DNA from: Candidatus Bacteroides intestinipullorum
Lineage (GTDB): Bacteria > Bacteroidota > Bacteroidia > Bacteroidales > Bacteroidaceae
Assembly (NCBI GenBank): GCA_018883785.1
Contig: JAHLFO010000107.1
Coordinates: 1-37,260 of the forward strand
Reading direction: 5' to 3'
Length of the DNA: 37,260 bases
Shown here: piece after piece, positions 1 through 7,428 of the stretch
Position numbering within the stretch: the first letter of the stretch is position 1
Layout of the letters: every line of letters begins with the position of its first letter
Notes under the pieces: model-generated
Database searches by the model: none
Told to the model about the DNA's origin: nothing
Seen by the model: only the letters and a program-made list of their open reading frames with translations
Program-made: the position numbers and the translations under genes

Positions 1-2
1 CT

Positions 3-566
3 GATGCCGGTGCCGGGGCACCGTGGAGGACGACTCAGCGGGGCGACAAGACTCCGGCGGACGGCCGTGTCACGCCTCCTGCCGCGCCTCCCCATTGGGC
101 GTTGAAGGCATCGTTGGGCACCTCCCTGCCCAAGGGTGGATATCGCGCCCCATTGATGGCCGGGCTGGGCGTGGAGCGATGCTTGGGCAAACGCCTCTCG
201 CTGGAGGCGGGCGTGCAATATAGTTACCTGCACGGTGCTGGGGACGCTACGCTCCACACGCTGGGCATCCCCGTGCAACTCAATGTGTTGCTGGCCGGCA
301 ACGACAAGGTGGAGCTGTATGCGCTGGCCGGAGGAGCGGTAGAGAAGTGCGTGGCAGGTGCCCGGGACAACAGTTTTGAAGCCGAGCCGGTGCAATGCTC
401 CGTCAAGGCGGGCTTGGGCGTGCGCTATAAGATGACCGACCGTCTGGCCTTGTTTGCCGAGCCTGCCGTCTCCCATCATTTTGACACGGATTCTCCTACG
501 CGCACCCTGCGCACGGAGCGTCCCACGAACTTGAATTTGCAATGCGGTTTGCGCATGATATTTTAG
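3..566 (+). CDS. Outer-membrane beta-barrel protein, 3' part only
   Basis: The frame is open from the first bases of the window to the TAG at 564-566, so the gene starts upstream and only about 187 residues are visible. The first 33 or so residues are polar and proline-rich, like a periplasmic linker. The rest is a run of alternating beta-strand segments (for example SLEAGVQYSYLHG and CSVKAGLGVRYKMTDRLALF) ending in the aromatic C-terminus LRMIF typical of outer-membrane barrels. The TTG at 102 would give a start but lies in the middle of this open frame with no reason to prefer it. The family is the porin-like/OmpA-type small barrel often found beside regulator genes in Bacteroidales. It is 12 bp from the next gene, suggesting one transcript. 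The exact ligand or role cannot be read from the sequence. Confidence 0.7.
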   Translation, partial: DAGAGAPWRTTQRGDKTPADGRVTPPAAPPHWALKASLGTSLPKGGYRAPLMAGLGVERCLGKRLSLEAGVQYSYLHGAGDATLHTLGIPVQLNVLLAGNDKVELYALAGGAVEKCVAGARDNSFEAEPVQCSVKAGLGVRYKMTDRLALFAEPAVSHHFDTDSPTRTLRTERPTNLNLQCGLRMIF

Positions 567-578
567 TCAGAGCGGATT

Positions 579-1136
579 ATGGAAAGAAATCAGATATTCA
601 GAAGACTTTATAGGGCAGGAGGCCTGCTCGGCGTGGCTCTCTTCCTCCTCTTGGTATCCACGTCCTGCACGGAAGGTACGTTGGACTATGAACATCCGGA
701 CGTGGACGTGTTTGTGAAGCAACTGAAGGACGGCAGCCTCTCCGTGCAAAGCCCGGACGGGGTGAGCCAGATGCCGAAGTTCACCCCGAAGGACATTGGC
801 GAACTATTGGATTATGCCGACGACCTGAGCGTCATTCCGTCCTTCCCCTTGGCGCCGGTGTCCTATTCGGCAGGGGGCAAACTCCGCCTGGGCGAGTGCT
901 TGCTTTGGACGGTAGAGACCATACGCCTGGGACATAATGCCTCGATGGGCTGCAAGATGGTGCATGTGGATGCGGAGAACTACGAGGGCATCTACTTTCT
1001 GTCCGACGAGGAGGTGCAGGATGCCGTGGCGCGCTACCGGCATTGGTGGGAGAACCGGAAGTATCCGCGCACGATGTGGACCATCGACCCCTGTTGGAAC
1101 GAACCGCTTTGCGGGAGCGGCTACATGTGGTGGTGA
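579..1136 (+). CDS. Small lipoprotein, DUF4943-like
   Basis: This 185-residue protein has an N-terminal basic stretch, a hydrophobic core and a lipobox ending LLLVSTSC with the lipidated Cys at about residue 30, so it should be anchored in an envelope membrane. The mature part has no catalytic motif I recognise. It is rich in Trp and Tyr near its end (ARYRHWWENRKYPRTMW, then CGSGYMWW). The start ATG follows the barrel gene by 12 bp, and the next gene follows by 19 bp, so the three genes look co-transcribed. From memory the sequence resembles the Bacteroides family called DUF4943, whose function is unknown; that assignment needs a profile search. Confidence 0.75.
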   Translation: MERNQIFRRLYRAGGLLGVALFLLLVSTSCTEGTLDYEHPDVDVFVKQLKDGSLSVQSPDGVSQMPKFTPKDIGELLDYADDLSVIPSFPLAPVSYSAGGKLRLGECLLWTVETIRLGHNASMGCKMVHVDAENYEGIYFLSDEEVQDAVARYRHWWENRKYPRTMWTIDPCWNEPLCGSGYMWW

Positions 1137-1155
1137 CAAGCACAACACGGCGCGT

Positions 1156-1680
1156 ATGAAGTATTTGGTTGGTTTGGCTCTCTTGTTGGCAGGCGTGACG
1201 TGTCCACTCTGTGCGCAGGATTGGACGCCGGAAGATTCCTTGCGGCTTCAACGCCTACTGGAAGGGGACGGGGATATCAAACTGAACCCGAACGCCTTGA
1301 AGGAGTTGAAGCGGAACTTCGGTCAGCCGAAAGCCTCGGACGAGAAGTCGTGGCTGAGGTTTGACGAGACCTTGCCCTACACACCCACGGAGAAGCAGAA
1401 GAAAATCCGGCTCGTCTTGCGTCCCTATACGGGCTACACGCCCTACAACTGGGATCCCATCTATCAACGCAAGATAGACATCGACAAACCTACGTGGCGG
1501 GAGAATATCCTGAGAGGGATAGAGCGGATGGCGGAGGGGGCATCGGCACCGTCGGGGCATAGCTTCATGGCTATCTTCACCAAAGAATTCTGGAACCGGA
1601 ATATCAAGAAACGACGGATGGCTACGCTGGAGGCATTGCGTGTGTATGGAGATTCCATTACGGTGCATGAGAAACCTTGA
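1156..1680 (+). CDS. Small exported protein, DUF4858-like
   Basis: I place the start at the ATG at 1156, not farther upstream, because the protein then begins with a clean signal peptide (MKYLVGLALLLAGVTCPLCAQ) and the upstream extension is only a shadow of the preceding gene. The product is 174 residues. The mature part is charged with no membrane segments, and ends in a basic helix region (FWNRNIKKRRMATLEALRVYG). It resembles a Bacteroides family of unknown function that I recall as DUF4858. It sits 19 bp after the lipoprotein gene and 36 bp before the flavoprotein gene. A periplasmic location is expected; no function is proposed. Confidence 0.72.
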   Translation: MKYLVGLALLLAGVTCPLCAQDWTPEDSLRLQRLLEGDGDIKLNPNALKELKRNFGQPKASDEKSWLRFDETLPYTPTEKQKKIRLVLRPYTGYTPYNWDPIYQRKIDIDKPTWRENILRGIERMAEGASAPSGHSFMAIFTKEFWNRNIKKRRMATLEALRVYGDSITVHEKP

Positions 1681-1716
1681 TGAGATTAGACATTTCATAG
1701 CAAATATATAATTTAT

Positions 1717-2658
1717 ATGGACAACAGAATTACTTCCTTATTCGGAATAGAGCACCCCATCGTGCAAGGTGGCATGGTGTGGTGCAGCGGTTGGCGATTG
1801 GCTTCGGCCGTGAGCAATGCGGGCGGATTGGGCTTGCTGGGAGCAGGTTCGATGCATCCCGAGACCTTGTGCGAGCATATCCGAAAGGTAAAGGCTGCCA
1901 CGTCGAAACCTTTCGGTGTGAACCTCCCCTTGATGTATCCGCAGGTGGACGAGGTGATGCAGCTCTTGGTGGACGAAGGCGTCAAGATCGTATTCACTTC
2001 AGCAGGAAGTCCCAAGAAATGGACGAGTTGGCTGCACGAGCGGGGCATCACGGTGGCGCACGTGGTGTCTTCTTCGCTCTTTGCACAGAAAGCCGAGCAG
2101 GCGGGTGTGGATGCCATCGTGGCGGAAGGCTTCGAGGCGGGAGGACACAACGGTCGCGAGGAGACCACCACGCTCTGCCTGATACCTGCCGTACGTCGCG
2201 CCACGAGCCTTCCCTTGATTGCCGCCGGAGGCATCGCCACGGGAGCGGCCATGTTGGCGGTGCAGGCGTTGGGAGCTGAGGGCGTGCAGATAGGCACCCG
2301 CTTCGCGCTGACTGCCGAGAGTTCGGCCAGCGAGGTATTCAAGGACTATTGCCTGAACCTGGAAGAGGGTGATACGCGCCTCTTGCTGAAGAAGTTGGCA
2401 CCTACCCGTCTGGTAAAGGGCAAGTTCATGGACGAGGTGGCCCGGGCTGAGGATGCCGGCGCCACGCCCGATGAGTTGCGTGCCCTCCTGGGCAAAGGAC
2501 GCGCCAAGCTGGGCATCTTCGAGGGAAACTTGGAGGAAGGCGAACTGGAAATCGGCCAGATTGCTGCCTTGCTGAAGGGGAAAGGCATCCAGACCGTGGC
2601 CGAGGTCATGCAAGAGTTGACCCGGGAGTATGCGGAGGGATTGGCCGCTTTGAGATAA
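1717..2658 (+). CDS. FabK / nitronate monooxygenase-family flavoprotein
   Basis: This is a 313-residue TIM-barrel flavoprotein of the 2-nitropropane dioxygenase/FabK family. Visible marks are the N-terminal HPIVQGGM segment (residues 13-20), the FMN/active-site segment EGFEAGGHNG with His144 in the position of the FabK catalytic histidine, and the phosphate-binding LIAAGGIATG (167-176) followed by GAEGVQIGTRF (187-196). FabK reduces the double bond of enoyl-ACP with NAD(P)H and FMN in fatty-acid elongation; close relatives oxidise alkyl nitronates. The EAGGH motif and length fit FabK well, but the two activities cannot be separated by eye. It is cytoplasmic. The gene is followed by a strong intrinsic terminator at 2677-2720. 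Confidence 0.85.
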   Translation: MDNRITSLFGIEHPIVQGGMVWCSGWRLASAVSNAGGLGLLGAGSMHPETLCEHIRKVKAATSKPFGVNLPLMYPQVDEVMQLLVDEGVKIVFTSAGSPKKWTSWLHERGITVAHVVSSSLFAQKAEQAGVDAIVAEGFEAGGHNGREETTTLCLIPAVRRATSLPLIAAGGIATGAAMLAVQALGAEGVQIGTRFALTAESSASEVFKDYCLNLEEGDTRLLLKKLAPTRLVKGKFMDEVARAEDAGATPDELRALLGKGRAKLGIFEGNLEEGELEIGQIAALLKGKGIQTVAEVMQELTREYAEGLAALR

Positions 2659-2676
2659 ACTTGTATCGTTACGAAG

Positions 2677-2720
2677 CAAGAGGGCGTGTCGAAATGACGG
2701 ACGCCCTCTTGTTGTTTTTT
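2677..2720 (+). terminator. Intrinsic terminator after the FabK-like gene
   Basis: An 11-bp perfect stem (CAAGAGGGCGT at 2677-2687 with ACGCCCTCTTG at 2701-2711) has a short inner GTC/GAC pairing in the loop and runs directly into GTTGTTTTTT. It ends the plus-strand group before the convergent alanine dehydrogenase gene. Confidence 0.9.
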
Positions 2721-2730
2721 ATGAGCTGCC

Positions 2731-3834
2731 TCAGAGGGCTGGTGCGTATGGCAGGCCGAAGACATCGGCCACGGCTTTGTAGGTTACTTTGCCTTCCACC
2801 ACGTTCAGGCCCAGTGCCAAGGCGGGATCGTCCAGGCAAGCTTGTTTCCAACCTTTGCAGGCTAGGGCGAGGGTGTAGGGCAGGGTGGCATTGGTCAGAG
2901 CCAGGGTTGAGGTGAAGGGTACGGCGCCGGGGATGTTGGCCACGGCATAGTGTACGATGCCGTCCACGGTATAGGTAGGTTCGCTATGTGTCGTCGGGTG
3001 GGAGGTCTCGAAACATCCGCCTTGGTCGATGGCCACATCCACCAGCACGGTGCCCGGCTTCATCAGGGGGAGCATATCGCGGGTGATGAGGTGGGGCGTC
3101 TTGTCGCCGGGAATGAGTACGGAGCCGATGACCAGGTCTGTGGTGGGGAGTTCGGTGCGGATGTTGTGTTCGGACGAGTAGAGCGTGGTGACGTTCTTTG
3201 GCATGATTTCGCTGAGGTAGCGCAGGCGGTCCAGGTTAATATCCGTGATGGTGACTTCTGCACCCAGGCCGGCAGCCATCCATGCGGCGTTGGTACCTAC
3301 GGTGCCTCCTCCCAATATCAGCACGCGGGCAGGCCGCACGCCGGGTACGCCACCCAACAGGATGCCTTTGCCACCTTGTGGTTTCTCCAGGAAGCGGGCC
3401 CCCTCTTGCACGGACATGCGTCCCGCCACTTCGCTCATCGGGATCAGCAAGGGCAGGCTACGGTCTTTCTTTTCCACCGTTTCGTAGGCGATGCAGATGG
3501 CGCCGCTCTGTAGCATGGCTTCTGTCAGGGTGCGGTCGGCGGCAAAGTGGAAGTAGGTGAAGAGCACTTGGCCCGGGCGTATCAGTCCATACTCCGGTGC
3601 AATGGGTTCCTTGACCTTCACAATCATCTCGGCACGTGCATAGACCTCTTCAATGGTGGGCAGGATCCTGGCACCCACGGCCGTATAGTCTTCGTCCGCA
3701 AAGCCGCTGTGTATGCCGGCTTCGTGTTGCACATAGACTTGATGGCCTCTCTTGACCAGTTCTGCCACTCCCGCTGGTGTCATGCCCACGCGGTTCTCGT
3801 TGTTCTTGATTTCTTGGGGTACTCCGATAATCAT
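2731..3834 (-). CDS. ald: Alanine dehydrogenase
   Basis: This 367-residue protein matches NAD-dependent L-alanine dehydrogenase (L-alanine + NAD+ + water to pyruvate + ammonium + NADH) along its whole length. Seen directly are the N-terminal MIIGVPQEIK start typical of the family, Lys75 in VKVKEP, catalytic His96 in YFHFA, the Rossmann glycine motif ILGGGTVGTNAA at about 173-184, and Asp270 in DVAIDQGG. These fall at the same numbering as characterised alanine dehydrogenases. It is a cytoplasmic, usually hexameric enzyme linking amino-acid catabolism and ammonium assimilation. It is transcribed in the same direction as the S9 peptidase gene upstream but is separated from it by a hairpin (3861-3903), so it probably has its own promoter. 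Confidence 0.95.
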   Translation of the reverse strand: MIIGVPQEIKNNENRVGMTPAGVAELVKRGHQVYVQHEAGIHSGFADEDYTAVGARILPTIEEVYARAEMIVKVKEPIAPEYGLIRPGQVLFTYFHFAADRTLTEAMLQSGAICIAYETVEKKDRSLPLLIPMSEVAGRMSVQEGARFLEKPQGGKGILLGGVPGVRPARVLILGGGTVGTNAAWMAAGLGAEVTITDINLDRLRYLSEIMPKNVTTLYSSEHNIRTELPTTDLVIGSVLIPGDKTPHLITRDMLPLMKPGTVLVDVAIDQGGCFETSHPTTHSEPTYTVDGIVHYAVANIPGAVPFTSTLALTNATLPYTLALACKGWKQACLDDPALALGLNVVEGKVTYKAVADVFGLPYAPAL

Positions 3835-3860
3835 AGCTCGTAAGGTTTTAAATGAAACAC

Positions 3861-3903
3861 GCCCGCAAGTTAGCGAATTTCCGGATTCGCCGGGCTTGCG
3901 GGC
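3861..3903 (-). terminator. Hairpin terminating the S9 peptidase transcript
   Basis: GCCCGCAAG at 3861-3869 pairs with CTTGCGGGC at 3895-3903, with further pairing inside (GCGAAT with ATTCGC). On the minus strand it is followed by a moderately T-rich stretch (GTGTTTCATTT). It lies between the S9 peptidase stop and the alanine dehydrogenase start. Confidence 0.65.
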
Positions 3904-3942
3904 ATGATGTTTAATAGCAGGTTGTCGGAGTTGTTGCTGCCC

Positions 3943-6189
3943 TCAGGGCTTGGCCGGCTTCAACCATTTGTCCAGCCAGGCAAAGAAGGTCCGTTGCCAG
4001 AGCACACCGTTCTGCGGACGGAGCACCCAATGGTTTTCGTCGGGAAAGATGAGCAGCTGCGATGGGATGCCGCGTAGTTGGGCGGCATCGAAAGCGGCCA
4101 TCGCTTGGTTGGCCAGGATGCGGTAGTCCTTCTCGCCATGGATGCAGAGGATGGGCGTGTCCCACTTGTCCACAAACTTGTGGGGCGAGTTGGCGAAGGT
4201 GCGTTGGGCCACTTCATTCTCTGTGTCCCAGTAGGCACCGCCCATGTCCCAGTTGGCAAACCATTTCTCTTCGGTCTCTAGGTATTGCATCTCCATGTTG
4301 AAGATACCGTCGTGGGCGATGAAGGCTTTGAAGCGTCCTTCGTGGTGTCCGGCCAGCCAGTAGACGGAGAAACCGCCGAAGCTGGCGCCCACGCATCCCA
4401 AGTGGTCACGATCCACGAACGGCTCCTTGGCGACTTCATCAATGGCCGTCAAGTAGTCCTTCATGCACTGGCCGCCATAGTCGCCACTAATGGCTTCGTT
4501 CCACTCTGTGCCGAATCCTGGCATCCCTCGGCGACAAGGAGCCACGATGATGTAGTCGTTGGCCGCCATGATCTGGAAGTTCCAACGGAAACTCCAGAAC
4601 TGGCTGAGCGGGCTTTGCGGGCCACCCTCACAATATAATAAAGTAGGATACTTCTTTTTCGCATCAAACTGTGGCGGATAGATGACCCACACGAGCATGT
4701 CGTTGTCATCCGTCGTTTTGATCCAACGCTCTTCCACGCGGCCCATTTCCAATTGGTCGTAGATGTGCTGGTTCTCGTGCGTCAGTTGGAGGCTCTCGGC
4801 GTAGTGGTTCTTGGCTGCGGTGCCGGGGGCCACGACATAGATTTCGTCGGCCTGGCTCATTGAGTGGCGCGTGGCGATGAGGTTGTCGCCGCAGAGGGCG
4901 ATGGTGCCATAGTCGTGCAGGCCGTCGGTCAGCTTCACAGGGAGCTTACCTACTTTCCAGTCGTTGAGGCCGAGGGCGTAAATCTGCTCCGTGCCGTGCC
5001 AAGTGGCGGTGAGATAGAATAACGAGTCAGAAGCCCAGACGTAGCTGTCCACGTTGGTGTCGAAACCGGCATCGGCGCAGAATTTCTCTTTCTTCTCCAG
5101 GTCTAGCACATAGAGGCGGTTGCGGTCGCTCTCGTATCCGTCGTGGGCCATGCTTTGCCAAGCGATGTATTTGCCGTTGGGCGAGAATTGCGGGTTGGTA
5201 TCGTAGCCCTCGTTCTTGTCTGTTTCGGGGGATGGGCTGTAAGTCTTTATGATCGGTTCACCGGCCAAGGCTTTCTTTATCTCCACAGACACTATCTTTT
5301 TGATTTCCGGATCTTTGCAGAGGTTGCTTGTCTCGCCGGTCTTCAAGTCATAGAGGTAGATGTCCGAGTCGGTGGAGGTGGCGTATGCCTTTCCTGTCTT
5401 CTTGCGGCAGGTGTAGGCAATCTTGTCCGATGCCGGGCTCCATGCCAGCTGCTCGATTCCGCCGAAAGGTTTCATCGGACTTTCGTAGGGCGTGCCTTCC
5501 AGCAGGTCACGGACATTGCTGATTTCATCGCCGTCAAAGTCTGCCACGAAGGGGTGCGGGGCTGTAGTGGTCCATTCGTCCCAGTGCTTGTACATCAGGC
5601 TATCCACGATGATGCCGCTCGCTTGGGGCAGGTCGGGATATTTCTCCGCTGTGCTTTTCACCGTTTTCACTTGCGCGATGAAGAGTAGCTTCCGTCCATT
5701 GGGGCTGAAGGCAAAGCCGTCTATGCCGCCTGCATAGTCTGTCAGTTGACGGCGTCCCGTGCCGTCGGGATTCATTTCCCACACTTGGCTGGTGCCGCTT
5801 TCGTTGCTTAGGTAGGCCAGTTTCTTGCCGTCTTTGATCCATGCCGGCTGGTTCTGTTGCCATTCATCGCGGGTCAACTGAACATTGGCGCTACCGTCGG
5901 CGTTCATTAGGAAGATTTCCGTATTGCTCTTGTTTTGGGGTACGCTGTAGTAGCTCACGGTGTAGGCCACTTTTCCCGCATCGGGCGAAACGGCTATGCC
6001 TCCAATGCGTCCCATGGCCCAGAGGGCTTCGGGCGTCAGGCGTTTGTCTTTGATCTGGATGTCCGACCGTTGGATGAGGAGGCTGTCTTGGTTTGCCGTC
6101 TCCTGTGCCGGAGCAGATTCCTTGCCTCCACCGCAGGAGGCTGTTGCCAAAAGAATGGCTGACATAATCAATAGGTTTAATAGTTTCAT
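3943..6189 (-). CDS. S9-family prolyl oligopeptidase, lipoprotein (DPP5/acylaminoacyl-peptidase-like)
   Basis: I choose the ATG at 6189 because it gives a compact lipoprotein signal (MKLLNLLIMSAILLATASC, Cys19); upstream in-frame ATGs at 6222 and 6312 add a polar stretch, the farther one encoded by DNA repeats. The 748-residue product has an N-terminal WD40-like beta-propeller (about residues 60-480, with blades such as NQPAWIKDGKKLAYLS and NPQFSPNGKYIAW) and a C-terminal alpha/beta hydrolase domain. The catalytic triad is readable: Ser603 in GASFGGF, Asp688 in HGEKDYR and His720 in DENHW. Such enzymes release dipeptides or acylated residues from oligopeptides; the lipid anchor suggests a periplasmic or surface location. 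It appears monocistronic. The leader carries a 22-bp repeat array (6239-6321). Confidence 0.88.
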   Translation of the reverse strand: MKLLNLLIMSAILLATASCGGGKESAPAQETANQDSLLIQRSDIQIKDKRLTPEALWAMGRIGGIAVSPDAGKVAYTVSYYSVPQNKSNTEIFLMNADGSANVQLTRDEWQQNQPAWIKDGKKLAYLSNESGTSQVWEMNPDGTGRRQLTDYAGGIDGFAFSPNGRKLLFIAQVKTVKSTAEKYPDLPQASGIIVDSLMYKHWDEWTTTAPHPFVADFDGDEISNVRDLLEGTPYESPMKPFGGIEQLAWSPASDKIAYTCRKKTGKAYATSTDSDIYLYDLKTGETSNLCKDPEIKKIVSVEIKKALAGEPIIKTYSPSPETDKNEGYDTNPQFSPNGKYIAWQSMAHDGYESDRNRLYVLDLEKKEKFCADAGFDTNVDSYVWASDSLFYLTATWHGTEQIYALGLNDWKVGKLPVKLTDGLHDYGTIALCGDNLIATRHSMSQADEIYVVAPGTAAKNHYAESLQLTHENQHIYDQLEMGRVEERWIKTTDDNDMLVWVIYPPQFDAKKKYPTLLYCEGGPQSPLSQFWSFRWNFQIMAANDYIIVAPCRRGMPGFGTEWNEAISGDYGGQCMKDYLTAIDEVAKEPFVDRDHLGCVGASFGGFSVYWLAGHHEGRFKAFIAHDGIFNMEMQYLETEEKWFANWDMGGAYWDTENEVAQRTFANSPHKFVDKWDTPILCIHGEKDYRILANQAMAAFDAAQLRGIPSQLLIFPDENHWVLRPQNGVLWQRTFFAWLDKWLKPAKP

Positions 6190-6238
6190 ATTGAGTTGAT
6201 TAAGATGCTTTAATCGTTTCATTCCATGCCTTTGCGTT

Positions 6239-6321
6239 TGAAGTGCTTCGCTTCCTGCTTTGAGGCACTTTGCTCCTTGCTTTGAGGCACTTTGCTTCGC
6301 ACAATGAGGCACTTTGCTTCA
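6239..6321. repeat. Four-copy 22-bp tandem repeat in the S9 peptidase leader
   Basis: Copies begin at 6239, 6261, 6283 and 6305, a period of exactly 22 bp, each with a 17-bp core such as TGAGGCACTTTGCTTCA and a 5-bp linker (TGCTT or similar). Cores are imperfect palindromes (TGARGYAM...TRCTTCA). The array lies in the apparent untranslated leader, between the start codon at 6189 and a weak -7-like box on the minus strand (6349-6356, one mismatch from TAnnTTTG). The period is not a multiple of three, arguing against a coding role. Confidence 0.8.
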
Positions 6322-6399
6322 TACGGCGTAATGGGATGTTTCAGCGTGCGAAGTTACTAATTAAATGTAAAACCTCTGCTTCTCATTAAACTTTTTACA

Positions 6400-6407
6400 T
6401 ATCTTTG
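6400..6407 (+). promoter_or_regulatory. Candidate -7 box for the LTxxQ-like gene
   Basis: TATCTTTG matches the Bacteroides -7 consensus TAnnTTTG and lies 36 bp before the ATG at 6444. I do not see a good -33 TTTG at the expected distance. Confidence 0.55.
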
Positions 6408-6443
6408 TGTCATACTCTCGTAACCCATTAATTGATATGACGT

Positions 6444-7025
6444 ATGAAGACAATGAAACTTACTGTAGTATGTCTCCTGACAGCCTTGTTTATGGGGGTT
6501 GGGAATGCGATGGCACAAGACAATCGTCGTGATTATTCCGAACAGTGGTTGAAGTTGCGTGCCGAAATGATGGCTCTGGATATGGCCGAGCGTTATAATT
6601 TGGATGAGAAACAAGTGAAGGAATTGACGGAGGCCAATCTGGAGTGGCTTCAGAAACGAGGTGATAAACCCGGCTTGCGTCCTGGCTTGCATCCCGGCGA
6701 TCGTGACCGCCGTTGGGCAGACCGTCGTCGCCATCATCGCCGTGACTGGCATCGTGGCGGTTGCTGCGGCGCTCCTCGTCATGCCGACTATTGTTGCGAA
6801 GCATATTGCATGGACGGACACCATGCTCCCGATTGTCCGTATTATGATGAAGCCCGCCGTCCGGCTCTCACGAAAGAAGAGTTGGAGCAGCGTGCCGCCG
6901 AGCGCAAGCAGGCTTTTGAAGAACGTCGGGCAGCCCGCGAAGCATATGAGAAGAGCCTCCAGAAAATCATGACGGAGGAGCAGTTTAAAGCCTATCAGGA
7001 ACGTCGTCCGGTAGCACGTCCGTAA
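6444..7025 (+). CDS. Periplasmic LTxxQ/Spy-like protein with Cys/His-rich insertion
   Basis: The 193-residue product has a signal peptide (about residues 1-24, ending GNAMAQ). The mature chain is mostly charged helix: a first half around NLDEKQVKEL (52-61) and a second half around LTKEELEQ (142-149) and MTEEQFKAYQ (176-185), which resembles the paired LTxxQ motifs of Spy/CpxP-type periplasmic chaperones and the Bacteroides family I recall as DUF4890. Between the halves lies an unusual segment (about 97-131) with six cysteines (107, 108, 117, 118, 122, 131) and six histidines (97, 98, 103, 113, 126, 127), preceded by an Arg/His run. This could bind metal or form disulfides. The start at 6444 is chosen over 6453 only because it gives a fuller n-region. 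It is followed by a terminator and has its own -7 box, so it is likely monocistronic. Confidence 0.75.
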   Translation: MKTMKLTVVCLLTALFMGVGNAMAQDNRRDYSEQWLKLRAEMMALDMAERYNLDEKQVKELTEANLEWLQKRGDKPGLRPGLHPGDRDRRWADRRRHHRRDWHRGGCCGAPRHADYCCEAYCMDGHHAPDCPYYDEARRPALTKEELEQRAAERKQAFEERRAAREAYEKSLQKIMTEEQFKAYQERRPVARP

Positions 7026-7047
7026 AGTTGGGGCTGATTTCGGGCAT

Positions 7048-7079
7048 AAAAAAAGCATCGCGATTGCGATGCTTTTTTA
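7048..7079. terminator. Bidirectional terminator between the LTxxQ-like gene and tRNA-fMet
   Basis: A near-perfect stem (AAAAAAGCATCGC with GCGATGCTTTTTT, loop of a few bases) carries A- and T-runs at its ends, so it can serve the plus-strand gene ending at 7025 and the minus-strand tRNA ending at 7085. Confidence 0.9.
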
Positions 7080-7084
7080 TTGAG

Positions 7085-7157
<73 letters not shown>

Positions 7158-7180
7158 ATGTTGTTTTTTGATTTCGGGTG

Positions 7181-7211
7181 CAAAGGTACAACTTCTATTT
7201 GTAATATACAA
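7181..7211 (-). promoter_or_regulatory. Promoter of tRNA-fMet
   Basis: On the minus strand TTG (7209-7211) is followed after 20 bp by TACCTTTG (7181-7188), a textbook Bacteroides -33/-7 pair, with the -7 box 23 bp before the tRNA 5' end. Confidence 0.75.
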
Positions 7212-7320
7212 GTATTTGTGGCTTTTTTTGTGTTTACTTTGGTTTGTTTTTTATCAAGTATTTATAAGCTAGTTGTTTAATTCCTGCTTAAATTGGGTTC
7301 AGTTTGGTTTTAAGAGCGAG

Positions 7321-7400
7321 TTCCGAGACTGTTTTTCCGGTTGCTTAGGGGAGTACATCGGATTTCATGGTGAAAGTCAATCGGAAAAATAGTCTCGGAA
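7321..7400. repeat. 22-bp imperfect inverted repeat downstream of the sulfatase operon
   Basis: Arms at 7321-7342 (TTCCGAGACTGTTTTTCCGG...) and 7379-7400 differ at two positions, one of which stays pairable in RNA on either strand as G-U. The 36-bp middle has further small complementarity (TTTCA/TGAAA). The structure ends 28 bp from the stop of the last sulfatase gene, so it may protect or terminate that transcript, but no T-run follows on the minus strand. A small mobile-element remnant is the alternative. Confidence 0.6.
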
Positions 7401-7428
7401 AGAGGCTAAATAAAAATAGGCTCTGACA

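Noticed and set aside
1999..2679. 226-residue minus-strand frame opposite the FabK-like gene
   Set aside because: It is a shadow of a GC-rich real gene and overlaps the terminator of that gene.
6190..6312. N-terminal extension of the S9 lipoprotein
   Set aside because: The extra 41 residues run partly through the 22-bp DNA repeats, contain no signal peptide and would bury the lipobox.
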